From assembly GCF_020921035.1 (NCBI RefSeq), contig NC_063157.1, positions 20,973,015-21,037,014 on the forward strand: a DNA stretch of 64,000 nucleotides. Reading direction: 5' to 3'. The notes under the pieces were generated by a model, which saw only the letters and a program-made list of their open reading frames with translations, ran no database searches and had not been told where the DNA came from. Every line of letters starts with the position of its first letter. Positions within the stretch are counted from its first letter, which is position 1. This document shows, in pieces, positions 1 through 10,329 of the stretch. Position numbers and translations under genes: made by a program. Source of the DNA: Rhodamnia argentea. Its lineage: Eukaryota; Streptophyta; Magnoliopsida; Myrtales; Myrtaceae.

Positions 1-2635
1 TGTATTCGGACTAGAGAAATTAATTGAGCTTAAATTGACAATCAAATGGATTAGGCATCACATGGAAAATTCGGCTAAGCATGAGGAGATTACCGAAAAA
101 TTCTAAGAGGGCTTGAACTTATTTTTCATGTTTAATTCAGCTCATTTATGCTCATTTAAATGTTAAAGGCTCTTAATTAGTTATTTAATTAATTAAAGCC
201 CAATTTGAGCCCGAGAGTGTGCGATCAAGCCCGCAAGAGGATGAAATTCGGATAGCCCATGATAGTCCGGTTTGTGAGGAATTTTAATGGGATCGGACTC
301 TTGAAGATCATAAATTTAATCCTACGGTCATTAACGAGTCATATTAGTTTATAAATACCTCGTTATAGCTTAGGGTAAAGGGGGCCAATTCATTGTCAAA
401 CACAGCACTTTTTGAGGTGTACCGGGACCAACCACGCCCACATGGTGTGCTCGGGCTGTGATTGCTTGAAGAGCAAACAAAATAGAAAGGCCACATTATT
501 GGGAATCATGGGAGAAGAGGACAAAGTGGGCGGTTGTCGTGATTCAAGTCTTGTCCCTCTTGTGGTTTGCTCTTTGAAAATCCTTGGTGATTGTAGTTTT
601 GTCCATGAATAAACGAGTTCAACAAGTCCACGTCCATGGTCAAGATCAGTGGTGTCCTTGCTTCCCAAGTCTACGGTCAAAGAAAGCAATTGGGGTTGCG
701 GCTACTCAAGCTTAAATTCTATGCGATTATTGCAAGTTTTTGCCAGCAGCTTCCGACCCTGTTCGGTGGGGCTGATTTAGCATCGTTTTGCTTGGAATTC
801 AACGACTAACTTGTTTGTATTTGGTGCTAGATTGCCTTGCTGTTTAGAGCCGAATTCAGCTCAAAGGAGCAAGCTTTTGGACTAATTGAGGTTTATTCGA
901 AGCTGGTGGTTGTGAATAACGAGCACACGAGTTTCGGCAATTCGGGTTGATTTTGAAGCTGTTCATCATCGTTTAACAGCTGTCCATCCAAAACAGCAGC
1001 TGTTGTGCCCAGTTTATTTGCTATTTTGTGCAGATTTTTGTCTCACTGTTTAGGGACAATTACTTCGTTGTCTCACGCAAAAGTTTGCTATTCGGTGCTG
1101 GATTGTAGGTGTATCCATGCTCAAAGTTGCTGTTGCGAAACAAGCCTTTCGAAGCACAAAACCACCCTTGGCGAAGCTCTAGGTAGTGATCGTCCCTTTT
1201 CGAGCTTGGTATGCAATCTTTGAACAAAGTTCAATTAGGAAATCGCAATCGCAAGATAGGTAAAATTCTACCCTTGAATGTTAAGATTATCTTGTTTTCT
1301 AATTTGATTTGTTTGAATTATTTGAGCATATCTACAGGATTTAATTGCCTAATCTGAATTGGATAATATCTATGTTGTGGATAATCCTTTTGCTCTAGAT
1401 AATTTTAAGCTCATTGAATTGATTGAATTGAACTTATTGTTGGCTATTTGATGTTATCTCTATGTTGGATGAGGTTTAATAATGACTTTATCTAATCTTT
1501 GAATACATTTGAATTGGATAAAATCATATTTGTATGGATAATTTTGGCTTTGAATGTTTATCTTTAACATGTGAGTTAGTTGGATGCCTTGTTTGATCTT
1601 ATCTTTGTGGTTTGAATGGATATCTAATCTTAAAGATAATGTTTGAGTTCAAATAGACAATATCTGATTTCTTTTTGAGAATTATCTGAAATTAAATTTT
1701 CAAATCCTAAAGATAATTTTTCAAATTAAAAGTGGATCAAGTTATTTTAGATGAGGAAAGGTGGACCCCAATCTCATATTTTGGCCACCCCTCTAAATTT
1801 TGTAATTTCAAGCTCATTGTTTTCTTTTCTTTTATTTTGTCATGCTTGTTTGTTTTGATTGTCTTTTTTGATTTGTTATAAAATTTGCATCTTTAAACAA
1901 ACATGCCCATAATATACGCTCCTATGTGCCTAGACCCTTGAAAAATTAAATCACGCCTTAGCCACGATCTCGTGGAATGGGATGTGTTTGTACAGTCGTG
2001 TTCGCCTTGGCGGGGACGTTGTTTTTCTATACACATATCCGCATCGGCCGAATCCTCGAGGATATAGCGGATAAAATCTCGCTCAGCCCGTCTTTGGGAA
2101 TGAGAGGATTTTCGGAAAATCGAAAATTAAAGGTATATTTGGGCATTTTTGTTTATTTTTGTTCGATTTTTGATTGCTTTTGTTTTCTTTATTGCCGAAA
2201 ATACCAAAAAATCATCCTCGGCACTTAATATATGGTCCTCATGTAACATTTTCAATTAATCATCAAATTCACACCGATCAATCGAAAGGCTTTTTCATGA
2301 AATTGGTACCGAAAGGGCGTTAATTTTTAATTAACGTACCAAGTCCCCGAACCCAATCTCTGGTTCATAGAGATAAAATAGTTTCCGTATTTTTATAGGT
2401 TTCTAATCAACCTACCTTAAATGATTAGTGGGGCTCCATTGATTTTTGTGAATAAACCTAGTTGCGTTGGTGGACTTGGGGGGTCATTGGGTTAGTTGAT
2501 TTAATTGACCTGATAATCCGTTAGCTTGATTTTAGGTCGCGACACTATACGAAAAAATAACATTTTTTTTGCTAGGGACTACAGTTAGTCCCTAATTTTA
2601 AGATGTAATTAATGAAAAATCAAAATTTAGGTGTC
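1..2635. other. Unassigned AT-rich region, possible LTR-retroelement remnant
   Basis: I recognise no gene here. A TATA-like stretch (tttataaatacc, about 350-361) stands before a pyrimidine- and G-rich segment, as in an LTR promoter. Small ORFs (412-612 plus, 1005-1223 plus, 1977-2228 plus) show no family motif. Homology with the repeated intergenic block of the array starts near 2636, just after a possible LTR-like end (tgtcaaca, 2632-2639). The left edge lies outside the window, so the retroelement reading is only an inference. Confidence 0.25.
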
Positions 2636-3511
2636 AACACGACTTGGATGTTAGGCCCTTCATTGAGACCGACATAGTTGCTTTAGGCCATTATTTGAAA
2701 TAAAATCCACTTAAGACGTTATTTGAGAAAAAGATAGCACTTTGAGCATTTATTTGAAACAAAGTCCACTTCATGTACTTATATGAGAAAATAAGAGCAC
2801 TTCATGTCATTATTTGAAATTTTTCCCATAAAATTTGTGGATCAGAAAGAGGGAGAGAGACTAAACCGTGTTATTGTGATAACAAAGGATTGACATGAAC
2901 TTAAGGATCATCAAAGAAGTGGGAATTCTCTTGACCTCCAACATGATCTAAAGCAACCTTAAAGTTTGAGAAACTGTACCAATCATATAGGTCTGGAGTC
3001 TATTCAAGCGCTCCCAAACGAACATGCAACATCAGAGGTGATCCCATATGGGCTTACCGATTCGATAATTAGGACAAACAATCTCGGTTCTAACATCAAT
3101 CGGCAATACTGGACAATAAGATCGTGAAACCCGAGGCTAATTTCTTCCCCGCCATAAGTGGGAGTAGTCTACACATCCAAATGTCTACTCCTCTTGGTCC
3201 CAGAGCCAAAACAATAGGGAACACGTCTCAAAGCTCATGCAGTTTCCTCCATGAATGAATGACAATCTAGTGAAGCCAAAAATCTCGCAAACTCATGAAA
3301 GAAACTCAGACCACTATACCCTCTTGCCCGGTAAGGAACAAGCATAAGTAGTACTCCTGCTCGGACACGGAGATTTCGGGAGGCGAGCACTACGTTCTAC
3401 TTTTGGGCTGAACCAAATCGGGTGATACAATGAACTTCATCGATAGATTTCGGGAAGAGCTTTGCTTTCATTTTTACTGGAATTCAAAGTGACACGGGTT
3501 TACAGCTTTGA
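2636..3511. repeat. Duplicated intergenic block (array copy 1)
   Basis: This stretch is a near copy of 27946-28798 and is also related to 40160-40704, 47440-47930 and 62440-62984. The first 200 bases consist of alternating 'ttatttgaaa' and 'cactt' phrases ending in tttgaaatttttccc, which is the right terminal inverted repeat of a Mutator-like element. The following 650 bases hold no gene I can identify. Confidence 0.6.
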
Positions 3512-4365
3512 GGAAAAATGACACAAATGGTCCATAAACTTTGGCAAAATATGTAATGTACTTCTGAAACTTTTAATTTGTTCAATATGATCCATAAATT
3601 TTAGTCCAATGAGCAATATCGTCTCGGAACTTTAAATTTGTCAATGTAATTCCTGATTTTTTTTATACATGTTCAATATAGTTCTTAAATTATATGAAAA
3701 TGTTCAATATTGTTCTTTCATTAATTCAAGTTCGGGGATAATATTGTTAGTTCAAGGACTAGATTGAACATAAACAAAAAATTTAGGGACCATATTGCAC
3801 AAATAAAAAATTCAAGGGTGACATTGTGTGATATCCTCGTCCCACATCGCCTGGGAAGGGAGTCCTGGGCTAGTTGATAAGGGGTTGGGGGGCTCTTCAA
3901 CTTGCATGAGGCCTTTTCTGGGCTGGGTGCCCGGAGAAACAAAACCGTGCGGGTTGCGAAGCCCAAAGCGGACAATATCGTGCAAGTGGGATCCCGGGTT
4001 TTCGGTTGGTATCAGAGCCGACTTCCGACCGCGTGTGGGGCCGCGCGGCGGGCGCTGGGCGCCGAGGGCCGGCTGGGGCGCCGTGTGCCGGGGGGGATAT
4101 TGTGATATCCTCGTCCCATCGCCTAGGAAGGGAGTCCGGGCTAGTTGATAAGGGGTTGGGGGCTCTTCACTTGCATGAGGCCTTTTTTGGGTGCCGGAGA
4201 AACAAACCGTGCGGGTTGCGAGCCCAGGGACAATATCGTGCAAGTGGTCCCGGTTTTACATTGCACGTTAGAATAAAGTTCAGGGCTACATTGAACGGAT
4301 TAAAAGTTCAAGAACTACATTAGACATCAGACCAAAATTTAGGTATCACTTGTGTCACTATCCCC
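3512..4365. mobile_element. Long-TIR non-autonomous element interrupted by a TRIM
   Basis: The left end (ggaaaaatgacacaaatgg) and the right end (acttgtgtcactatcccc) are inverted copies, and the similarity runs inward as repeated 'ttgaac..attaaaagttc' phrases. Uninterrupted copies are at 28799-29216 and 41728-42137. The long terminal inverted repeats suggest a Mutator-like MITE. I found no clean target duplication, so the superfamily is an inference. Confidence 0.5.
3827..4258 (+). mobile_element. TRIM-type miniature LTR retrotransposon
   Basis: Two direct repeats starting tgtgatatcctcgtccc (3827-about 4003 and 4101-4258) bracket a GC-rich core of about 100 bp. Directly after the first LTR stands tggtatcagagc (4007-4018), the usual plant primer-binding site complementary to initiator tRNA-Met. 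A purine run (ggggggga) precedes the second LTR. The target duplication CATTG flanks the element at 3822-3826 and 4259-4263. The paralogous block at about 29106-29113 has a single CATTG and no insertion. ORFs across this element on either strand are not genes. Confidence 0.85.
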
Positions 4366-5480
4366 CAAATGAGTGACTCTTTCTTTTAAGAATATTTGTT
4401 TCTTATAATTTATTCAAAAAAATGATATTGCTAAAACACTCTCATGCAATTGAAATATTTTTAATTTTTTTAAAATATGATTTTTTGTTATTAAAAACAT
4501 TATTTAGTTTTTTTAATAAAAACTATTATTTATTTTTTACTATGGCAGCGGGGGTGAGCGGTGGGCGGTGGTCCACAGAGGGCAACGGCGGCCGGTGGAG
4601 ATCGGCGGTGGGCAACGGCGGGTGGTGGCCACTACGGTGTTCGACGGTTGGCGGCGGTGGACAACTATGGCGAAGACGTGGTGGGGAGTGAGTATAGAGA
4701 GCGATTCGCAGTGAAGAGAGATAGAAAGGGACGGAGAATGAAAAAAAGGCTGAAGTGAGAGAGAGTTAGGGAGAAATGAGAGAGATATTGATGTCGAGAG
4801 ATTTTTACTTTGAAAAGAGTAGTAATTTTTTTTTTACTTTTAAAGTGGGTCGAAAATAACTTCTAATGCAAAAAAATTATTTCAGAAGTAGAAAAATGAA
4901 GTTGCATAACCACCCACCCGGGTGGCGCCGCTGGTTTGCGCACTCTTCCTCTCGCAAAAGGTCGAGTGTTCGAATTCCAGGGGCGTCGCGGGGTGACTTA
5001 CCCGGTGGCACGTGTGTGGTGGCTAGCACGTGTTGCCCCCAGGGTTTACCCCCGGCTGCCGGCCGTGCGGGGGTTCCCCGGGTCATAAAAAAAAAAAAAT
5101 GAAGTTGCATAATCAAACGAATTTTTGCATCTGAAGTTGCAATACCAAACAAATTTCTATTTCAAAAGTACTTATAAAGTAAAAATTCTGCTTTAGAAAT
5201 GTAATCATGCGCGGCCTTAAATATGTTATCTTGGCGACATCAAGATGCACTAAAAAATCCATCCTGTCGTCGCAATCAAGGACAATGACGCCCCTTCAAC
5301 CGACAATGGTTGGCCTGTCTTTTGATTTTGTGGCCTGAAATCTTCTTTGCAAATAATAAGGACAAAAGAGAATCGGAAAAGAAGATATCATTGCTATGAT
5401 ATAAACTTAGAAAAAGATGCGGATTGATCAGTTGGGTTGATGCTAACATCACTCATTCTCCAAAGATTGTATAAAAAAAT
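4366..5480. repeat. Duplicated intergenic block with GGC-rich core
   Basis: This is a copy of 29217-30180. It contains a GC-rich, GGYGGC-type segment (4540-4690) between AT-rich arms, followed by a piece (5215-5480) related to 9930-10250, 29920-30180, 48120-48400 and, inverted, 53600-53900. A SINE is nested at 4910-5098. The short ORFs over the GC-rich core are compositional only. Confidence 0.5.
4910..5098 (+). mobile_element. tRNA-derived SINE
   Basis: The insertion is about 190 bp with a box-B-like motif GTTCGAATTCC (4968-4978), a plausible box-A region about 40 bp upstream, a GC-rich body and a terminal A run. It is flanked by a perfect 14-bp target duplication, ATGAAGTTGCATAA (4896-4909 and 5099-5112). 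The paralogous block near 29790-29810 has one copy of that target with one substitution and no insertion. This is strong evidence of retroposition after the block was duplicated. Confidence 0.85.
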
Positions 5481-7345
5481 CTTTTAATGGTCAATGTCGA
5501 AGGAAAAACCGAGTCCACCCATCATGAGAATAATGGTGGTTCCATGGAAGCTGAAGTGAGCTCTCAAAACATAATTGAAGTTAATGTTGGTTGTTTTCCG
5601 ATTGTTTATTGTTGGGAAAATTATAAAAAAAAAGTCTTAAATTTATTGTTATTATGTCAATTCAATCTTATATTCCTTTTTTTTTTTTGTCAATTCAGCT
5701 CTAAATTTTTGTAAGAATGTTTACTAAATAAAAGCATATTTCATTCCAATAAAAGAGGGATTACAGATGGGCTATGTTCGCTGCTAAAAGTTGCACACTT
5801 GGTAATCTACTGCAAGATACTAAATTTTCATAATGATATAATATCGCTATCTTTATTAATAACCTACTAAGTATTTGTCAGGTCTGGCTGCAATATCTTA
5901 ACATACTTGGTAGTCCACTGCCAAGTCTAGAGTGGTAACATCATTATCTCATAGGTAACTGATGGGCTCACTCATTAAGTCACAAACTACTTGGTAATCT
6001 ACTACTAGATGCAAGGATTTTACTAGGAATTTATATTTCCATCATAATAATTTTGTTCATAAGTAAAACAATCCAACTGGTAAAGTATGAAAACCATTAA
6101 TAATTTATTAGTGGAAGAATGCTCCCACTTGTAAAAGCGAATGATTTTTCGCAATTAAAGGGTAATTCCACTTAGTAAAGTAACTATTTCAGTAGTATGT
6201 CACCGACAAATAGAATTTGATGCTCGTAAAATCAATATAATGTTAACAATCTACTAAAAATTTGAAGTGGCAACATATTTTTTTTTTTTTCAAACAACAG
6301 CTTTTAATTGACCACCACACTAGGAAAGTAAGCGATTCTAGTAGGAAAATGTGTTGACTTGGGAAAAAGATTTTCTGTTTTATTCAACAAAGATATGTCA
6401 ATATTGTAAATCGATTATTTACTTAGTATGTTACTGATAAACAACTGTTACTACTTGTCAAATCGCAACAATGTGAATAATCCACGAATATAGTGGTAAA
6501 AGAGTATTTATTTTTCACAAGACAACCATCAATCAACATTATCAGTATAGTATTGTGAAACTAGTAATTTACTAGCGAAAATATATGCCCAATTGTTAAA
6601 AAGAAGGATTGTTGTAATTTAAAAGGATATTTTAGCTTGGTAAATGGATGTCATAAATACACGTTGTTAATCGCTCGTCAATTCCCAAAACAATCAAAAA
6701 ATAATTCTTAAAACGATGTTAATAATCTACTAGGAACTTATAGTGTTAAAATAATTATTTAGTCCGTAAGCTATTGTGATTTAAAACTAGGAACTTATTG
6801 AGATTACCCGACTAGATAAGCAATTCGCGGTCCTGTATCTAAAAACAGTCCACTTGAAGAATTTAAAAGTATTGGTAATTTAAATATTCAAGCAAGTTAC
6901 ATTTATTATTTCTTTGTTAATGGAAAATTATCAAAAAGCATATGAAATCTACTCCAATTATGCCAATTCAGCCCAAAATATTTTTTTTATCAATCGAGTC
7001 CTAAATCTTTTACAATCGTGTCAATTCAGTCCATTTGGTAGGCAAGCGTTGATGGGACAGTTTTTTTAATAATATTTTAATATCTTTCGAATTTTTAATT
7101 ACTTTTTCATTTGTTAATAGTTTTTTTGGTCTTGTTTTTTTCTTTTTCATTTTCTTTTTCTTCGCATTGTCGCAGTGGGGACTGTGTAAATCTGTCTATT
7201 GTAGAACGAGCTCAAAATAGCTCTTTAACCAAACTTCCTTTACTGTAGAAGTTGAATTAGATGGGAGAGCTGTTGAGTGTTAATTAGTCCATTCCACTCA
7301 AATAACTTTATGGCCATTATTATTATTATTATTATTATTATTTTT
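5481..7345. repeat. Shared SOT upstream block, copy before SOT-1
   Basis: This region is repeated at 30180-31040 plus 35696-36680 (before SOT-4) and at 56990-58890 (before SOT-6). Its inner part (about 6290-6930) also precedes SOT-2 (11920-12520), SOT-3 (19740-20340) and, more diverged, SOT-5 (50270-50700). It is full of degenerate short phrases such as cttggtaatctacta and actagtaatttactag. It ends in an ATT microsatellite (about 7317-7343), where similarity to the SOT-4 and SOT-6 upstream DNA stops. Confidence 0.6.
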
Positions 7346-7857
7346 TTGGAACTTAAAACATACCTTACATACTCCGGAACCTGGAATATACCCCGTCACG
7401 GTTCTAAGGTCTTACTCGGGTTTCACTTATATTTTTAAAGGATCGATTGTAGTGAATCATCATCACTTTTAATGATTACCATCTGTTGCTAAAATTCACT
7501 GACCACAATTGATATTTAAACACACGAATAAATATGAAATATTAACAAAATAAAAGTCTCGGTCATAAATATCGCCGGAAATAGAAGATCAGACTAGTAG
7601 TTTCAAATAACACACTCATCATCGAAAGCTATGGAATACTGTACGATCTTGCGAAGACACAAAAACTTGTTCCAGGTTCTGGGTTCTAGATTTCAGATTT
7701 CATCTTTTTGGAATTTGGAACTTACCAGTTATAACAAGTTTCCTAATTTTTTGAATCTGCAGTCTACCCTGGAACCCCAAACTGGAGCAGTTTCCCACCG
7801 GTTCCATTCCAAGTTCTACCTTGAGCAGTTTCTTACTCAACCCTCAACGTTACCACC
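7346..7857. other. SOT-1-specific upstream region
   Basis: These 500 bases have no counterpart before the other SOT genes in the window. The ORF 7631-7891 runs into the SOT-1 start in another frame and lacks any motif, so I do not call it. No convincing TATA box is visible. The promoter of SOT-1 would have to lie here or in the shared block further upstream. Confidence 0.4.
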
Positions 7858-8814
7858 ATGGAACACCACCCGGAGGAAATCGATGAAGTAATTGCTTCAC
7901 TTCCTAAAGAGAGGGGGTTCCTGGCTCCTAATCTATGCCTTTACCAAAACTTTTGGTTCCCAGTGACCGTCCTTCCAAATGTCATCACATTCCAGAGGCA
8001 CTTCAGAGCCAAAGACAATGACATTGTCCTAGCCTCTCAGCCCAAAGCTGGAACCACTTGGCTAAAAGCCCTGGTGTTCTCGATCGTAAACCGCCGCTAC
8101 TGCGATATCTCGAACACGCCCTTGCTCACCTCCAATCCCCATGAACTCGTCCCTTTCTTGGAGTTCACCTTGTATGCGAATAACACCAAACCCAATCTTG
8201 AGGACTTCCCGGAACCAAGGATCTTCTCTACACACCTTCCTTACTCATGCTTGCCTGAATCCGTGAAGCGATCGAATTGCCGGATTGTCTACATTTGTCG
8301 TAACCCATTAGATACTGTGGTTTCCTCGTGGCACTTCTTCAAGTCTCCGGTGCGGTCGGAGAATCAACCGGAGAGGTCAATGGAAGAGCATTTCGAGACC
8401 TTTTGCGATGGCAAAACAGGGTTCGGACCCTTTTGGGATCAGACGGTGGGGTACTGGAAAGAGAGCTTAGAGGAGCCGCACAAGGTGTTGTTTTTGAAGT
8501 GCGAGGACTTGACGGAAAATGTCGTAGCACAGGTGAAGAAGGTGGCCGAGTTCGTGGGGCTTCCATTCTCTACGGGGGAAGAGGAGGCAGGTGTGATTCA
8601 AGGAATAGCTGAAACGTGTAGCTTGAGGAAGTTGAAGGACCTGGAGGTGAACAAGTCCGGCAAATTCATGCCCAACTTCGAGAACAGAAGCTACTTTAGG
8701 AAAGGAGAGGTGGGTGACTGGGCTAACAGTTTCAGTCCTCCCATGGTGGCACGTCTACACAGCATCATGGAAGAGAAGATGAGCCCGTTCGGGTTGGAGT
8801 TCAAAACGCGTTAG
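7858..8814 (+). CDS. Cytosolic sulfotransferase SOT-1
   Basis: The 318-residue protein is an intact plant cytosolic sulfotransferase, which moves sulfate from PAPS to a hydroxyl group of a small metabolite. Visible motifs are the 5'-phosphosulfate loop PKAGTTW (62-68), the catalytic His in STHLPY (H126), the 3'-phosphate site YICRNPLDTVVSS with R148 and S156, and RKGEVGDW (281-288). The length is normal for the family and there is no intron. The ATG at 7858 is supported by the relic at 56291, which starts with nearly the same codons. It lacks the Gln/Ser-rich N-terminus of the other copies and is the most diverged member. The Ala in PKAGTTW stands where the others have Ser. The substrate is unknown. 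Confidence 0.93.
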   Translation: MEHHPEEIDEVIASLPKERGFLAPNLCLYQNFWFPVTVLPNVITFQRHFRAKDNDIVLASQPKAGTTWLKALVFSIVNRRYCDISNTPLLTSNPHELVPFLEFTLYANNTKPNLEDFPEPRIFSTHLPYSCLPESVKRSNCRIVYICRNPLDTVVSSWHFFKSPVRSENQPERSMEEHFETFCDGKTGFGPFWDQTVGYWKESLEEPHKVLFLKCEDLTENVVAQVKKVAEFVGLPFSTGEEEAGVIQGIAETCSLRKLKDLEVNKSGKFMPNFENRSYFRKGEVGDWANSFSPPMVARLHSIMEEKMSPFGLEFKTR

Positions 8815-8855
8815 TCCTCCTTCCCATATTCATTTTTCCACTTTAGTTGGTTTTT

Positions 8856-8875
8856 ATTTTTTTTTTGGGTAAGGA
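8856..8875 (-). mobile_element. Tiny 5'-truncated retroposon remnant
   Basis: A 20-bp insertion (A, ten T, GGGTAAGGA) in the 3' flank of SOT-1 is bracketed by a 17-bp direct repeat with one mismatch (8839-8855 and 8876-8892). Read on the minus strand it is TCCTTACCC plus poly(A), the same tail as the insertion at 57732-57759. This looks like a poly(A) retroposon that kept only its last bases. Confidence 0.55.
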
Positions 8876-8892
8876 CACTTCAGTTGGTTTTT

Positions 8893-9550
8893 GGTACTGA
8901 GAATATCAACAGTACGTTTCTTATGATTCTGGACTCAATCTTTCTTTATCTTGAATCTCCCCACAAATACTATAGCGTGTGGAAAAGATTCAATGTGCAA
9001 TTGCAGCGGGAGGGAGGCCTCGATTTTTTTGTTGCAGAAGGAGTAAACGGATGACCACAATGAGATGCGGCCAAGATATAAGGGAAGCATGCTTTGTCTC
9101 TCTCTCTTGCATTGAACCTAAGGAAGATCGGTTTACTCCCACATCTCCGTTACAACAAGTTCTATATATCAATTTATCTAACCAAGAGCAGGAGCAAACG
9201 ATAATCAAGCTTTTGGTATGTCAACTTTTTCCTTTTTTTTCCTAATATGGTGATCCATCAAGCACGGAATATAAAATTTGAAATTCGTGGATTAGAAAGA
9301 GAGACAAGCTTTCCGCTTATTTTGTAGAAAATGTGACATTTTTGGAAGTTATTTATAGGAAAGTAATTTTCCAAGAAAATGACAATATTTTTCAGGCCAA
9401 ATAGTTTAGATACCATATTAAACAAATTAAAAGTTAAGAATGACATTGCAATTGGAATTAAAGTTCATGGACTACATTAAATAAATTAATAGTTATGAAA
9501 CCACATCACACACTATATTAAAATTTAGAGATCATTTGTGTCATTATCCT
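8893..9550. repeat. SOT-1 3' flank, also found without a gene elsewhere
   Basis: About 8893-9200 recurs at 45270-45520 and, more diverged, at 54840-55030, in both cases with no SOT in front. That suggests two further lost copies of a SOT-1-like unit. About 9400-9550 is the right end of the long-TIR family seen at 28799-29216. The ORFs here carry no recognisable motif. Confidence 0.45.

Positions 9551-9588
<38 letters not shown>
9551..9588. repeat. (GA)n microsatellite
   Basis: An uninterrupted run of GA dinucleotides stands directly after the end of a long-TIR element (attatcctc). The paralogous position at 42137-42150 lacks the run. Confidence 0.9.
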
Positions 9589-9589
<1 letters not shown>

Positions 9590-10329
9590 GCGATAGAGTC
9601 GAGCAGGTGCCAGGCAGGAAGGGACCAATGACGAGCGATCATGGGCTCCATGATGAGCCTGCGCAACCCAATCCAATCGAGACAAATGGGCCCGAATAGC
9701 AGTTTGGGCCAAGCCCGAGAATGCCTAATCCAGGCCCACCCAGTCCGAGTAAATAGTAAGTTGGCTATTTTCTTGACGAGGCCTTACATATGAGTAGCTC
9801 ACTTAGCTCTACAATGTATGACTATGCTCGCTTTTGATATGGACCCACCCGTGGAACGTGCCCACGTTTTATGCACTTGTAAGATTTGATTGGGGTCTTG
9901 AGACTTGTGTCAACTGGCCGTCCAATCATTCTGGCTTAGTCACTGGTTAGCTTTTTGAACATGTGATGTGTAGAACGCGGACCCCGGAAAAGCCACAGTC
10001 CCAATCTTGGCGACATCCAGATCCACATAAAAATCAACCGAGTCGTCGCAATCGAAGACAATCGTCCCACTTCCAACCGACAATGGTACGTCCGCGTTTT
10101 GATTCTGTGGCCTGAAATCTCCTTTGCGAACAATAAGGACGAAGGAGAATCGGAGAAGACGATATCATTGCGAAGATGTAAATTTAGAGCAAGATGCCGA
10201 TTTATTAGCTGGGTCGACGCCAAAATTACTCATTCTCCAAAGATTGTGTTGAAAAAAATAATGGCGATTACTTTCTACTAAAAATTCGAAGTGGCAAAAT
10301 AGTTTGTTTTTTTTTTTCCTTTTTCCTTT
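9589..10329. repeat. Duplicated intergenic block before SOT-2
   Basis: This block is paralogous to 42150-42990, 47940-48400 and, inverted, to 53600-53940 plus 54590-54700. About 10130-10320 is also the start of the SOT-3 unit (19544-19730). Minus-strand reading frames (for example 9936-10223) recur in several copies but match no family I know. Confidence 0.5.

Noticed and set aside
3812..4243. 143-codon minus-strand ORF and two plus-strand ORFs over the TRIM
   Set aside because: They repeat the same peptide twice because they run through both LTRs. They are a side effect of the element.
4910..5098. Possible tRNA gene because of GTTCGAATTCC
   Set aside because: No cloverleaf could be drawn, and the A tail and 14-bp target duplication fit a SINE.
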